This document shows positions 30,501-42,002 of a DNA stretch of 64,000 bases, in pieces (within the stretch, counting starts at the first letter, position 1; every line of letters starts with the position of its first letter). The notes under the pieces were generated by a model. That model made no database searches and was not told where the DNA came from. It saw only the letters and a list, made by a program, of their open reading frames with translations. Source of the DNA: Spongilla lacustris. Taxonomy: Eukaryota > Porifera > Demospongiae > Spongillida > Spongillidae. The stretch covers positions 5,460,473 through 5,524,472 of the forward strand of contig OX442431.1 in assembly GCA_949361645.1 (NCBI GenBank), written 5' to 3'. The position numbers and the translations under genes are program-made.

Positions 30501-33500
30501 CAGTAACCAGCAGATTCCAACGTTGGGCACGAGTGCAGTACCAGCAAGGGGTGGGGCATAGGTACATGTACAGCAAGGGGTGGGGCATAGCTATATGGAC
30601 ATGCACTACAGGAACAGTACAGCTGTGGCCTGTATTGTGCTGGCCATACAGGCAAGACATACATGTACAAAAAGTGGAGACATAAAAGAGAATGGCGGTG
30701 TAGCCAATTCCTACTTAGGGAGAACACAGCTGGCTATAACAGACTCTTAACATCAATTGGTGCACATACTTTTGGCGGAGCTCTGTGAGGTCTTCTTGGA
30801 ACACATCAAGGTCAAACGCAACAGCAGCATCCTGACCTTCACACACATCCCCTTCAGTCAAACACTCTCCCAAAGTCTGCTTGGTGGAGCACTCATGCTG
30901 CACAGCTGCCCTCTGCCTCATGGCAAAAGAGGGCGAGTCACAGCTGTCTTCCACCAGAGGACAACTGTAGTCCAGTGCAGATGACTGCAGCCAGTTGCAT
31001 CTATCAGTACTGTCCACATCTGTCAATCCGGCTCTGGGACCCTTGGTGACTGTGGCAGAGGCAGTTGAACTGCTAGGCTTGGCCTGAGGAGTCGTGCTTT
31101 GATATATGTGATTGGACGGCAAGGCAGTGCTGCTGTTGGTGGCCTGGTGAAGGGGGCCCGTAGATTGTCTGGGGTCCTGTTGGTCTAGTCTGGACATGGA
31201 AGTTGTGCAGTCCAAAGGCTGGGTAAGGTAGCTATTAGCAGAGGACAAGTGTTCAAGGAGTGCAGATTGGAGGTGTTCCCAGGATATGGGGGGCTGGTTC
31301 ACCTGTTCTGTAGATACAGGGGGCTGGTTCACCTGTTTTGTAGATATGGAGGGTTGTTCTGTAGATACGGGGGGCTGTTCCATTAGCTTTGTAGATATGG
31401 GGGGCTGACCCATCGGTTTCACAGTTATGAGGGGCTGTTCCATCAGCTTTGTAGATACATGTATGGGTGCCTGACCCATCTGTTTCTGAAACATGGGGGA
31501 CTGAGCCATGTGTATCATAGATGAGGATGGAAGTTGCATCTGTTTTTGAAACATGGTGGGATGTTCCATCTGTTTCTGAGTCAAGGGGAGCTGCTCTATC
31601 TGGTTGGGAGGTAGCTTCATTTGTAGTGCAATGGTTGAGCTGGGATGCAGCCAATCATGTGTGGGCTGCAGGTTATGTGCAATGGGCAGCGTCGAGGGGG
31701 GAATTAAAAGGGAATCACCAGAGGAGGGACACTGCAAAGCAGCCTGGACAATGGGAGCACTTTGCTGGGCAGTACTGTTAGCAGAAGACGTCAACTTAAC
31801 CCAAGATGGCTGTTCTTGTGGCTTTGGAGGGAGGCACTGCTGTTGCTGAGGTGCAGGACCCTCTGCTGTGTGCCAGAGGGAGAGAGAAGGCAAGGGAGGG
31901 ACAGCACAGCTCTGCTTAACAGCTGTAGGAGGAACGTGTGGCGTGAAAGAAGGGCCCTGTTTGACTGGTTCAAAGGGCACATCTCCATGTGCTATAGAAG
32001 GCTTTCCCTGCTGTACACCAAAAACGCTCCCTTGTGGTACAGCCTGGTGCTGCAAAGAGCATGGGTGTGAGTTCAAGGTACTACGTGCAGGACATCCCAT
32101 GGTATTTGGCGGGCACTGTGTTGGTGCAAGAGATGGTGCACTGACAACTGTGTTTTGAGTCATTCCCTGGGGCTCAGAGGCAATGGGCACACACTGCCGA
32201 GGAGCTTCTCCCCAGTGTGAGACTTGAGACTGATGATTCCCACTATGAACCAACTGCTGTGTCTCTGAAGGAACAATATGTGATGAGGAGACAATGTATT
32301 GGTCGTCATCTACAATCTCTTCGGTCACTACATGTATCTCTGTCCAAGGTTCCTCCTCCATCATGGAGGCTGAGCCATCCCTATCACCTGCAGCTGGTAG
32401 GATCTCCTCACTCTGGCCCTTACCAGCAGCTACCTCCAGGCTACCCTGTGCCCTAACAGCAGCTACCTCCAGGCTACCCTGTGGCTTACCAGCAGCTGCC
32501 TCCAGGCTGCCCTGTGCCCTAACAGCAGCTACCTCCAGGCTACCCTGTGGCTTACCAGCAGCTGCCTCCAGGCTGCCTTGTGGCTTACCAGCAGCTACCT
32601 CCAGGCTGCCTTGTGGCTTACCAGCAGCTACCTCCAGGCTACCCTGTGCCCTAACAGCAGCTACCTCCAGGCTACCCTGTGGCTTACCAGCAGCTATCTT
32701 GAAAGTTGTGTTAGCAACACCTGAATTTAAAGAAAAACTGGGATGTGAGGGTTGTTGCATTCCAACAACAGAAAGTGGCTGTCCAGAATAGCCATCTGCT
32801 ACAGTACTTACACCAATGATAGGTAGCAGTCCTTTTACATTAGAACTGGCATCATTGGGTTCTATTGTGTTAGTGCCACTAGCACTGACAGGTATGGATC
32901 CTTTCACATTAGCACCACCATTGGATGGAGCTGGACATCCGGTTGCATTAGTGCCGGTACCGCTGACAGGGATTGTCAGTTGTTCTGGATACTCCTGGGG
33001 TAGTCTAAAAGTAACACCTAGGTCAGGCAGAACTGGTCCAGGTACATTAGAACTGGAAGCAATTGTGAGCGGCGGCCTCTGCAGCAAAACATTGGTGGGT
33101 GGGGCCTCATGTATAGACTGCAAGTGCATAGTGTCGTCCATGCACGTGAAGTCCATGTCAGCAGATCCGTGTGTGGCCCCAATGAAGCTTTCCTCTGCAG
33201 CCTGGTAATGGTCACTCTTCAAAGGCCCTCCTTGTGGCCCAACCCCTTGCAGTGGCTGCGCCATCACAATGCTCCTACCATGCTCTGTGGGGGAAATCAA
33301 GCTCATATCAATGGAATCTAGGCAGGTGGTGTGGTGCGGTGTCTCCATCAAGGGGTCTGCCTGATGCCAACCATCACCTGAACAAAGATTGCTGGTTACA
33401 GGTTCAGTGCAGCTCCCATTAGGAGCCAAACAGGTAAGACTCTTGTAAGCTCTGGTTTCAGTAGGAACCATGCAAGTGAGACTCATGTCAGCTCTGGTTT

Positions 33501-34945
33501 CATTAGGAACTAAGCAAGTAAGACTCATGTCAGCTCTGGTTTCATTAGGAGCCATACAGGTAAGACTCATGTCAGCTCTGCTCTTGTTGGGTGATGCTGA
33601 AGGCAGACAGTTTGAACTATTGTGACCGCCACCCTTACAACCCACTGGTGAGAATGTGAGGCTCATGTCAACAGGCTCTAGTTCAGTTGTATAATGCTGG
33701 CCCACAGAATAGGTGGCGTCTTTATGGGCACCATGATGTGCTCCCCTGTCACCAGAAGGGGAGGCCAGGCAGGTGAAGCTCATCTTAACCGACTCGATGC
33801 AGGTAGTGGTGTGCTCGCTTGGCTTGACAAAGATAGACGAGCAGGGCTCGTGGGTGGAGAGCGACGTAGTCAAGCTCATGTCTGCCTCCCCACACTCAGT
33901 GGGCAAAGCGCAGGCTGGTGTAGGTGAAGACGCAAGTCTAGGATTGGTTTCGTGAGGCTGCTCTTCTAATATCTCCACACGCTGGCTCATCTCTCCACCT
34001 GCAATGTTTTGTTGAAACAATGAGCGATACACAAATACCAAAAGCATCTCAACATGCTACCATGCACTTCCCAACTTCATTTACTACCACGACTGCATGT
34101 AGAGTACAGTACACAAAATTGCAATGCTGAATCCATAAATGTACTGTGGTTCCCTTGCATGTGGATGGGGTGGTACACAATGCAAAACCTATGCCACACT
34201 AAAACCTGTAAAGGCTTGGATACAAGGAAGGAGGGCTTGCAGGTATATGTATGTGCAAGGTTGATCTATATGTGCCTCGAGTGTACATAATGCTTTTGTA
34301 CATAATGCTTTTGTACATATGTATGTACCTAGCTGTGGCTCTGGTGAATGAATTACTCCATCCTTTTCCTTCTTAGGATCAAAGTCTTCAGCTAGGGCAT
34401 CGAAGTCCTGTGTAAACATACAGAATTGAGATCACCCTGCTACACGTACAACCCCCCCACACACACACATACATTATAGGCAAGCACATATTATGTAATT
34501 TGATCTGCATATGATATATGTACCTCATGATACTCCTCCTCTTTGTAAGCTACACATACTTATGCATGGCAGTAAATACAACATGGACAGACACAAAGCT
34601 CACCTCTTCTACAGCGTCACCATAAATGGTCTTGTCCAGCTTTGGAATGATGGAAAGCCGTCCCATGTGCACCTTAAGATCTGAAAGTCTCCTTTGACGT
34701 TTGGTGGCAGGTGTGGATATTTGGATATCCTAAATGTGCAGTTATGAGGAAGTAACAAATTACACCTGTAAGATATACATGTACACATGTAAGCTAGTAG
34801 AGCACATACATGTGCATGTGAGAAAAAAAATCCCAATGGTATTAATTTATAATCTCACCAGAACATCTATAGGATCAGATTGATGCTTTCTTGAAGTCCC
34901 TGCAGGAAAGGTACACACAATGCTACAGCATACGAGACTAAGGAA

Positions 34946-35027
<82 letters not shown>

Positions 35028-38000
35028 GTGTGTGTGTGCATGTGTGCATGTGTGTGTATGTGTTGTGTGTGTCCGGTGGGTTGGGTACAGCAAAAGACGT
35101 ACCACATTTTCCAATACAGTCTATAATATAAGTGCATTCCCTCCTTACTAGCACAGAGGGGTGTGTTAATCGGGAGCATTAGCAACTCCATATAGGTTTT
35201 AACCCTGATTATGAATTGTCATTACAAAACGTGACCCGGTTCTAATGAGACTTTGGATGATTAGATTGTTTAGCTTGTTGTCATTATCGAAAACAAAAAT
35301 GATCAGTTTTGTTTTTGTTCTATGTCAAAAAGCGTGTGATTGCAGAGAACAAAAGAGGTCCTGCCCATCCTTGTTCCCGGTCCCAAATTGACCCTGCATA
35401 GAACACTTTTAAACAATGCAATAGATTCCAAATTTGTTGGCATACTCGCTTCAGTGATCAAATAGTCTCAAGGCTATATACATGTATATATCAGTAGTTG
35501 TGAGCCATTACATTATAAACGCGACCTGCATCTGACAGGAATCCCAATGATCGGATCATTTAGACCTTTTTCATTACCAAACAGGAAAATAGCTAAAGTG
35601 TAGAAGCGGTTTCGTATTTGAATAAATCAAATAGTATGCAACAGACTCATGGATAATCTGATGTATTAGGGTCTGGGCACTACACTAGAGTGTGACATAG
35701 ATTGTTTGAAAGAAATTACTCTGGTGCTTTGATTGTTGTTATGACACTTTTGGTTGAAAATGCCAGCCTTCACGTCAAGAAGAGAGCCAACAACGTTAGT
35801 AACTCTCATATAGGATTTGTACCATATATCTTGAAGTCATTAAAAAACCGCGACCCACGTATAACTCGCGTACCGAGAAGCAGATAGTTTAGCTCTTTGT
35901 TGCCATCGAACCAGAAGGGAAAGATGATCATTTTCATGTTTTGTTCAAGTTGCCAGACCCTTTGCTTTTAGAGAACAAAAAAGCTTGTACTGTTCTCATT
36001 CCCAGGCTTATTTTTCTCTTTAGTCGTCTTCTTTCCAGGGTGAGTATAACTTGAGGTAGGAACCAATGGCTTTAGAATTTCCAGGAAGAACATCTTCAGG
36101 TATCAGATATATAAATAAAGTATGTAACCGATATACATAATCATTCTATATTTAAAGCATTCCCATGGCACTGTTTCACGTATAGTAAAATTGTGTATTG
36201 TACATTCCTTAGGTTTGAAGCTACCAGCTTTGTTCACCACTTTTGGCTAGTGATTGTCAAAATGCCTTCATGCATGGGAACGAAAGAGGACAAAAGAGGT
36301 GAAGTAAACGACGAGAGGAATGCCAAAAGTGAAAATGAATTAGAGTCCTCCTGAGTTTGGTACAATCATTATCTCTGGTACAATGCGGATCCCGAACAAA
36401 AGCGAGCGTCTGCTTGTGACAGCTAGCATGCAAATGTTGAATTGAACCGAGTTGTGAGCAAGGCAGTGCATAAAGCTTGGCACGCGAGTTTCAATGTACA
36501 ACAGCTGCAAATGTGACATAACTGTACACATTGTGTTGCTAGGCACAGCTGGATTTTGTCATACAAACATATATACTTGTATGTACGGGTTGTAAAGTAT
36601 ACTAGTAGCCATTAATTTAAAAAAATGAATGAAACAAGATATAAAAACATTCTCTCAGAGAAAGTTCGAGGCTTTTACACCACCATTCAATATATTCAAT
36701 ATAGGAGTATCTCCAATCCCTTGTTCCCTTCCTTTTTACACCACCATTGCCTTCAAATGCTATATACCACTAACTTTCTCAGAGAGAATGTTTTTATATC
36801 TTGTGACATTTTAGAGTCAGCACATCATGCTATGCGAACCAGACAAGGATGTGAAAGGTAAGAAGCTGCTGATCGAGAAAGTATAGTTCCTGAGACGTAG
36901 TACTGCTGAATGAGAAAGATTGGTGGCCTATTAATATAAAGTACATTGTAAAAACAGAACTCAAGGGAAAGCGGGTACCTGAAGCGAATGGCTAAGTTGA
37001 GGCTGAGATGACACTGTTGGAGATATTTCAAAGCAATCCTTACAGTGACACTACTACCACACAGGTATGCTGACTCTGGCATGTTGCACTGCATAATAGG
37101 GTAGAGGTTCTTTTATATTTCTAGCACACCAAATGAAAAATACATGTGTGATACACTGTACTACATGCTCACCATGTCTTTATATTTCAACCAGTTATAT
37201 GAGGGTAAATGTTCAGTTAGAGGAGCAAATTTTTAAACAATGGGATGCATTGGTAACCTTTATATTTATACCAATTTTAATGGATTAATATTGTTTTAAA
37301 ATGAATGCAACACCTATTATTTATCACTAATCCATGGCTGGTGTTCCACTAAAACAATTGCGTTCTTAGATTTGAACATGTGAGCACATAGTGTGTGTTG
37401 TGGTATACATGTAGCATCTTTAGATAGATGTAGAAACATAGTTGACGTTTTTCTAAAGTGTTGTAATGGCAACCTGCACACTATTTGGTGAAAGTCCTTC
37501 AGCACTCACATTCACATTTTCATCAAAAGGCATCCAGGTGAACTTAATTACCTCAGTGCTCTCTTGTACAATTTACCTCCATTTTTTTGACCTTTTTTGC
37601 CGCACTATTCCATTCAAACCCTACATACAACTAAAACTCTTGTACACATGCCTCTATTTATTTGGTTAGGGTTACAGGTAAGTTTACAAATTACAACATT
37701 CCTACCCCTAACCCTGTAAACTTACCCATAACCCTAATCGTAAACGCTAACCCAGTGGCTTCACTTGAATCCAGCTTATGGGTGCCCACTAATCATGATA
37801 GTGGATGAAAGTCATATCTGTGTAACGCATGATAGTGTGTGAATCAAGCTCCCGTTACAACAACAAATGATGTATTTAGATACCTGCAGCTATGTCTATG
37901 ACGAGTATGTGTTAATAATTAAGACTGTGGTATGTATTGAAAACTTGATAATTGAAACAGATGAATTTTAAGCGTGTGTGTGTGTGTGTGTGTGGGGGGG

Positions 38001-39869
38001 GGGGTTAAAGTACATGTAAAGTACAACCTTCTATTCATTACATGACAATGGTAGGGTTAGGGTGAATCAACTAGACAAATTTGTGTTAAGAGGTTTAGGT
38101 TAACGTTTAATGTGGGGGGTGGTAAACTGAAGTACAGCCCTGGTTTGATAGTACCAAAGAGTTACACTATCCGTTTCTTGGTACTCGAGTTATACGCGGG
38201 TCGTGATACGGCACAAATCTTACATGTAGATGGAACCTACTACATGTAGCATAGGTTCCGATACCATAACCATTCTCATAGAGTTTTAATTACTTGTAAA
38301 AATATTCAAATCAATATGGAAGATTCTGCCCCACCCTCTCAATAAAATACTATCAATGTAAATCTCTGCCTCAGCTGTATACAGGTACATGCTTATGGTC
38401 TATTTTCCTGTAGTCTACACAACCTCATATTCATGAGGGTTTCTTTCAGTCCTAAAAGCTGACAATTCACAAGACACAGTGACATGCAAATATGGACACA
38501 TACATCCTATCTCATACCTTCAGGCTCTTCGGCCAAACCAAATTCCCTGCAAGGTAAAAAAATCAATAATTGCCTGCTTCACCCCCCCCCCCCCCCCCCC
38601 CCCCCCATATTGTTAGTGGATTTTGTGAGTCTGCAATGTAAAATGAAGAATTCATGATTCTTACAACTTGACAATGGGAGTGTTTGTGCACTACAGGGGC
38701 ACAAGCACTTACATGATACTGCAGGGACACAGGGACACAAGCACTTACATGATACTATAGGGACACAGGGACAAGCACTTACATGATACTACAGGGACAC
38801 AAGCACTTACACGATACTGCAGGGACACAGCACTTACATGATACTACAGGGACACAAGCACTTACATGATACTACAGGGACACAAGCACTTACATGATAC
38901 TACAGGGACACAAGCACTTACATGATACTACAGAGACACAAGCACTTACACGATACTGCAGGGACACAGGGACACAGCACTTACATGATACTACAGGGAC
39001 ACAAGCACTTACACGATACTGCAGGGACACAGGGACACAGCACTTACATGATACTACAGGGACACAAGCACTTACACGATATTGCAGGGACACAGGGACA
39101 CAGCACTTACATGATACTACAGGGACACAAGCACTTACACGATACTGCAGGGACACAGGGACACAGCACTTACATGATACTACAGGGACACAAGCACTAT
39201 GCACAATACTATAGGATACAAGCACTTATATGATACTACAGGATACTACAGGATACTACAGCACCCATAAGATACTACAGAGGGATACACTACAGGATAC
39301 TACAAGATACACTACAAGGATGCATGCACTAGGGCACTAAGGATAAGGCTTGCACTACTGGATGAAACACAGATAAATATACTTGTGCCTCCTCATAACA
39401 GTTGCTCTCCCTTTCACTTTGTACATGTACTTACTTCACTTCTACAGTGTTGCAAAAGCTCACTCGTCGATTGCGTACATTCCTGGAAGACGAAGATAGG
39501 TTAACATCCCTGTTATTCCTTGAATGTCATACTACCTCTATATAACTAACAATTCCCACCATCCAATCAGTAAGCACAGGTATACGTAAACATTGCAATG
39601 CATATCATGAAGGTGACATACTTTTCTTCCTTTACAACATTCTCAATGTCTTCTAATGGTTTGGAACTTCTCAGTATCTGTCGTGTGTAAAAACGTAACA
39701 GGTCAATTAACTAGCCATGCACACACACATCATGCATTCAGACTCGCGCCACTGCACACATCACACACACACAAAACACATCATGCATTCAGACTCGCGC
39801 CACTGCACACATCACACACACACACACAAACACACACATCATGCATTCAGACTCGCGTCACTGCACACA

Positions 39870-39951
<82 letters not shown>

Positions 39952-40029
39952 GCGCGCGCGCACTAGAACAGAGAACTGATTAGTTAATTTCCACGTCAAA
40001 TAACTTCGATTCTGCCACACAGGCGCTTG

Positions 40030-40094
<65 letters not shown>

Positions 40095-40137
40095 TGTGTG
40101 CGTGTGTGTGTGTGCGCATGCATGCGTGTGTGTGTGT

Positions 40138-40198
<61 letters not shown>

Positions 40199-40382
40199 TT
40201 TCATGCCATGGTAAGCCATTCAAGCATGCACACGTACCCCGACTCCCGACGACCGACTTCTCCTCTTTGGTGGTCTGGAATATTAATAAAAAACAACAAC
40301 TTTAAACTGATACACTTGAGCTCTGGTGCCCGCGCCCATACTTCTTTGAGACCGATAGCTTTACACTTTCTGTTGCGTCCAT
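27520..40382 (-). CDS. KNL1: Kinetochore scaffold KNL1 (CASC5/Spc105/Blinkin), 16 exons
   Basis: Exons: 40382-40342, 40274-40238, 39677-39622, 39482-39435, 38546-38518, 34899-34859, 34729-34607, 34407-34329, 33998-30770, 30480-30380, 30294-30161, 29440-29382, 29263-29163, 29107-29060, 28133-28069 and 27582-27520. All are in frame, 4254 nt, 1417 residues. KNL1 recruits PP1 and BUB1/BUB3 to the outer kinetochore as part of the KMN network. Seen: a basic N-terminus ([10 protein letters not shown]), the PP1 motifs GILR (26-29, across a splice junction) and RRVSF (50-54); MELT-like repeats of the form [DK]M[SD][LF]T from ~192 to ~436; a long low-complexity centre with 11-residue QGSLE repeats and MEQP/VNQP repeats; then a helical segment ([19 protein letters not shown]) and a ~190-residue C-terminal part expected to hold the RWD region that binds MIS12 and ZWINT. 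As usual for KNL1, the repeats sit in one huge exon (3.2 kb). The C-terminal exons are the least certain by homology but splice cleanly. Confidence 0.92.
29818..30090. repeat. Minisatellite with poly-G runs, KNL1 intron 11
   Basis: Repeated GTCAGTTGACTGTACACAGT units joined by G runs of 4 to ~18. The G runs on the + strand (C runs in the KNL1 transcript) vary strongly in length. Confidence 0.92.
32405..32700 (-). repeat. 33-bp coding minisatellite in KNL1 exon 9
   Basis: Eight in-frame copies encode [11 protein letters not shown] or [11 protein letters not shown]. The KP/RA types alternate irregularly, suggesting recent unequal exchange. Confidence 0.93.
33145..33885 (-). other. KNL1: KNL1 MELT-like motif array
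   Basis: Nine motifs in KNL1 residues ~192-436: ADMSLT, VKMSFT, VDMSLT, three consecutive ADMSLTC(M/L)xP repeats, AYKSLT (Met lost), IDMSLI (Thr lost) and ADMDFT. Three to four lie in ~20-residue tandem units ([12 protein letters not shown]). Confidence 0.85.
34949..35062. repeat. (TG)n microsatellite near KNL1 exon 6
   Basis: In KNL1 sense a (CA)n tract ending ~50 nt before the exon 6 acceptor. Confidence 0.95.
35200..36810 (-). mobile_element. Composite dispersed repeat, copy 1 (inside KNL1 intron 5)
   Basis: Contains diverged copies of a module with the words GAGTTATACGCGGGTCGCG, CTATCCGTTTCTCGGT and GGGAACGAGAACTACGAG (here on the minus strand). It also holds a broken small ORF starting MPS (~36262) that ends NELESS, and a 177-bp inverted-repeat element (36630-36806) whose ends read ACAAGATATAAAAACATTCT. 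The same order recurs at 42.0-42.9 kb and 49.9-51.2 kb. No transposase is visible. Confidence 0.65.
36630..36806. mobile_element. MITE-like inverted-repeat element
   Basis: Terminal inverted repeats of ~33 bp beginning ACAAGATATAAAAACATTCT. Further copies or single arms of the same sequence are at 42003-42285, 42777-42900 and 49944-50062. Confidence 0.75.
38580..38606. repeat. Poly-C run, KNL1 intron 4/5 border
   Basis: About 25 consecutive C bases, 34 bp outside KNL1 exon 5. Confidence 0.95.
38690..39340. repeat. 28/64-bp minisatellite, KNL1 intron 4
   Basis: Units built on GGGACACAAGCACTTACATG followed by ATACTACA. In the centre these are organised as a ~64-bp higher-order unit repeated about four times, then decay into GGATACTACA units. 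Confidence 0.93.
39715..39860. repeat. ~55-bp minisatellite, KNL1 intron 2
   Basis: Three copies of CATCATGCATTCAGACTCGC plus GCCACTGCACACATCACAC. Confidence 0.9.
39868..39950. repeat. (CA)n microsatellite, KNL1 intron 2
   Basis: About 40 CA units. It is complementary to the (TG)n tract at 40031-40197 in the same intron. Confidence 0.95.
40031..40197. repeat. (TG)n microsatellite, KNL1 intron 2
   Basis: About 80 TG/CG-type dinucleotides; in KNL1 sense (CA)n, starting ~40 nt after the exon 2 donor. Confidence 0.95.
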
Positions 40383-40394
40383 AGTTATGTTTTT

Positions 40395-40435
40395 AAAAAT
40401 TCAAAAAATTTGGCGCTATTACGTCACGTGAAATT
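40395..40435 (-). promoter_or_regulatory. KNL1: KNL1 proximal promoter: CHR-, E2F-, CRE- and E-box-like motifs
   Basis: Read toward KNL1: TCACGTGA (40431-40424) overlapping a CRE-like TGACGTAA, then GCGCCAAA (E2F type, 40416-40409), then TTTGAA (CHR type, 40405-40400), 17 bp before the ATG at 40382. Motifs are exact; function is inferred. Confidence 0.5.
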
Positions 40436-40539
40436 AAATCCCTAGCAACCTCCCTGGATACCATGGGGACGCATAGTCTCGTACCCAGACCCAATTTTTC
40501 ATAGCTTCCATCGAGTTTGATGCTTCAATGACAGTCACA

Positions 40540-41480
40540 AAGCCATTATCATGCACAAGAAAACACACTACCCACTCAGTCTAATTGAGGCACAGATCCA
40601 GGCTGAAAAACAGCTTCATCAATCGAAGCAACAGCCAACCCAAGACACATCAGCCAACCTTTTACCACAGTTGCTGAGTCTTCCCAGGGATCAATGGTTC
40701 TCACTCAAGAGAAGGGTGCCTCCAGCTGGCTTACCACTCCTTCCAATCTCGGAACACAGTTATGAATTGCACAAAGGTGCCTTTCGCGATGCCCTTGCTC
40801 TTAGATATGGATGGGACCCCCCTAACACCCTCTCCTTGCATCTGTGAAAAATCTTTCACTGTAAAACATGCACTCACATGTCCTTTTTGAGGTTATCCAA
40901 CCCTATGCCACAATGAAATTCGGAACTTCACTGCATATTTACTATCTGAAGTGGTCACAATGTAACTATCGAGCCAACCCTTCAACCAGTTACTAGAGAA
41001 ACATTCAAACTTACCTCCACCATCACTGACATTGGAGCAAGATCAGACCTTGCAGCTAATGGTTTCTGGGGTGGCCACTTTGAAAAAACATGTCAGAATT
41101 CTTAACCCACTTGCTCCATCTAATACCACACCCACACTCAGTGCTTGCTACTGCAAACATGAAAAAGAAAAAAACAAGGAGCATATGAGCAACGCATTAG
41201 GGAAATAGAGCATGCCCCCTTCACCCCCATAGTACTCCCCACTACTGGTGGAATGGGGACAATTGCAATGACTTTTTAATAAATAAATGCCTGGCTGCTC
41301 TGGCAGACCTACTATCTTCCAAATGGAATTCATCTTATAGCCAAACCATTGGATGACTTCGATGCCGTCTGTCCTTTTCTCTCCTCCACTCATCCATCCT
41401 ATGCATCAGAGGAGCTCGCTCTTCATAGGGGCATGTACCTTGCAGTGTTCCTCTCCCTGGAGGGCTAGTGCACAGTGAAT
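40540..41480 (+). pseudogene. Decayed non-LTR-type retrotransposon ORF, C-terminal part
   Basis: A short open frame (40551-40847) contains PISEHSYELHKGAFRDALAL and RYGWDPPNTLSLHL. After several frameshifts and stops the same protein continues as VTIEPTLQPVTRETFKLTST, DLAANGFWGGHFEKT, GAYEQRIREIEHAPFTPIVL and PTTGGMGTIAMTF. This order matches the region downstream of the reverse transcriptase in a very common sponge/cnidarian retroelement family, as I recall it. The RT itself is absent. Its start is about 160 bp from the KNL1 start codon, so it sits next to the KNL1 promoter. Confidence 0.7.
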
Positions 41481-42002
41481 CTAGGTTCACTCTGGCCTAA
41501 AAAGCAACATTTTTTTTTTTTTTTGCTGGTGATCAATATCATTTAACTTCATTACTTACCGGTAACTTGCATTGTAAGTTTTGTAACGCATTTGCTTTTG
41601 CTATATATGCTAATTTAACGTAAATATTTCACAGCTGGGTACATTTCGCGCGTAGCGGTGATGTAATCCAAGTACACGGGGACATTGTATTATCGGACAG
41701 CACCTCGTTCCCAAAGAAAGGTATGCTGCCAAATGTGTTTTGCCTGTAAAAGTCTGTTGCATCGAGTTTTGTCGCTAATGGTTCGAAAGGCCTTCTGTCG
41801 AGCTTAAGCTTGTGACCACTTTCTGTCGAAGATACTGTCATAAAAATTAATCCTCATATACTGATATACATGTATATCGCTCCAAAGCGATACGTGTTGC
41901 GGCGTGATAGTGCAACCGATCAGTCGGGTACCCAGACTACTTATATACACTATGCAATGCAACATGTTGCATGCAACACATTTGTGCGCTAATTATAAAT
42001 AC

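Noticed and set aside
32294..32791. Plus-strand open frame of 165 codons (Ala/Leu/Pro repeats)
   Set aside because: Antisense shadow of the KNL1 coding minisatellite; KNL1 splicing and motifs fix the minus strand as coding.
37665..37745. Telomere-like TTAGGG words
   Set aside because: Only two or three imperfect copies in inverted order; too few for an interstitial telomere.
41629..41841. 70-codon minus-strand frame
   Set aside because: No recognisable motif, no splice context, and it lies between transposon remnants.
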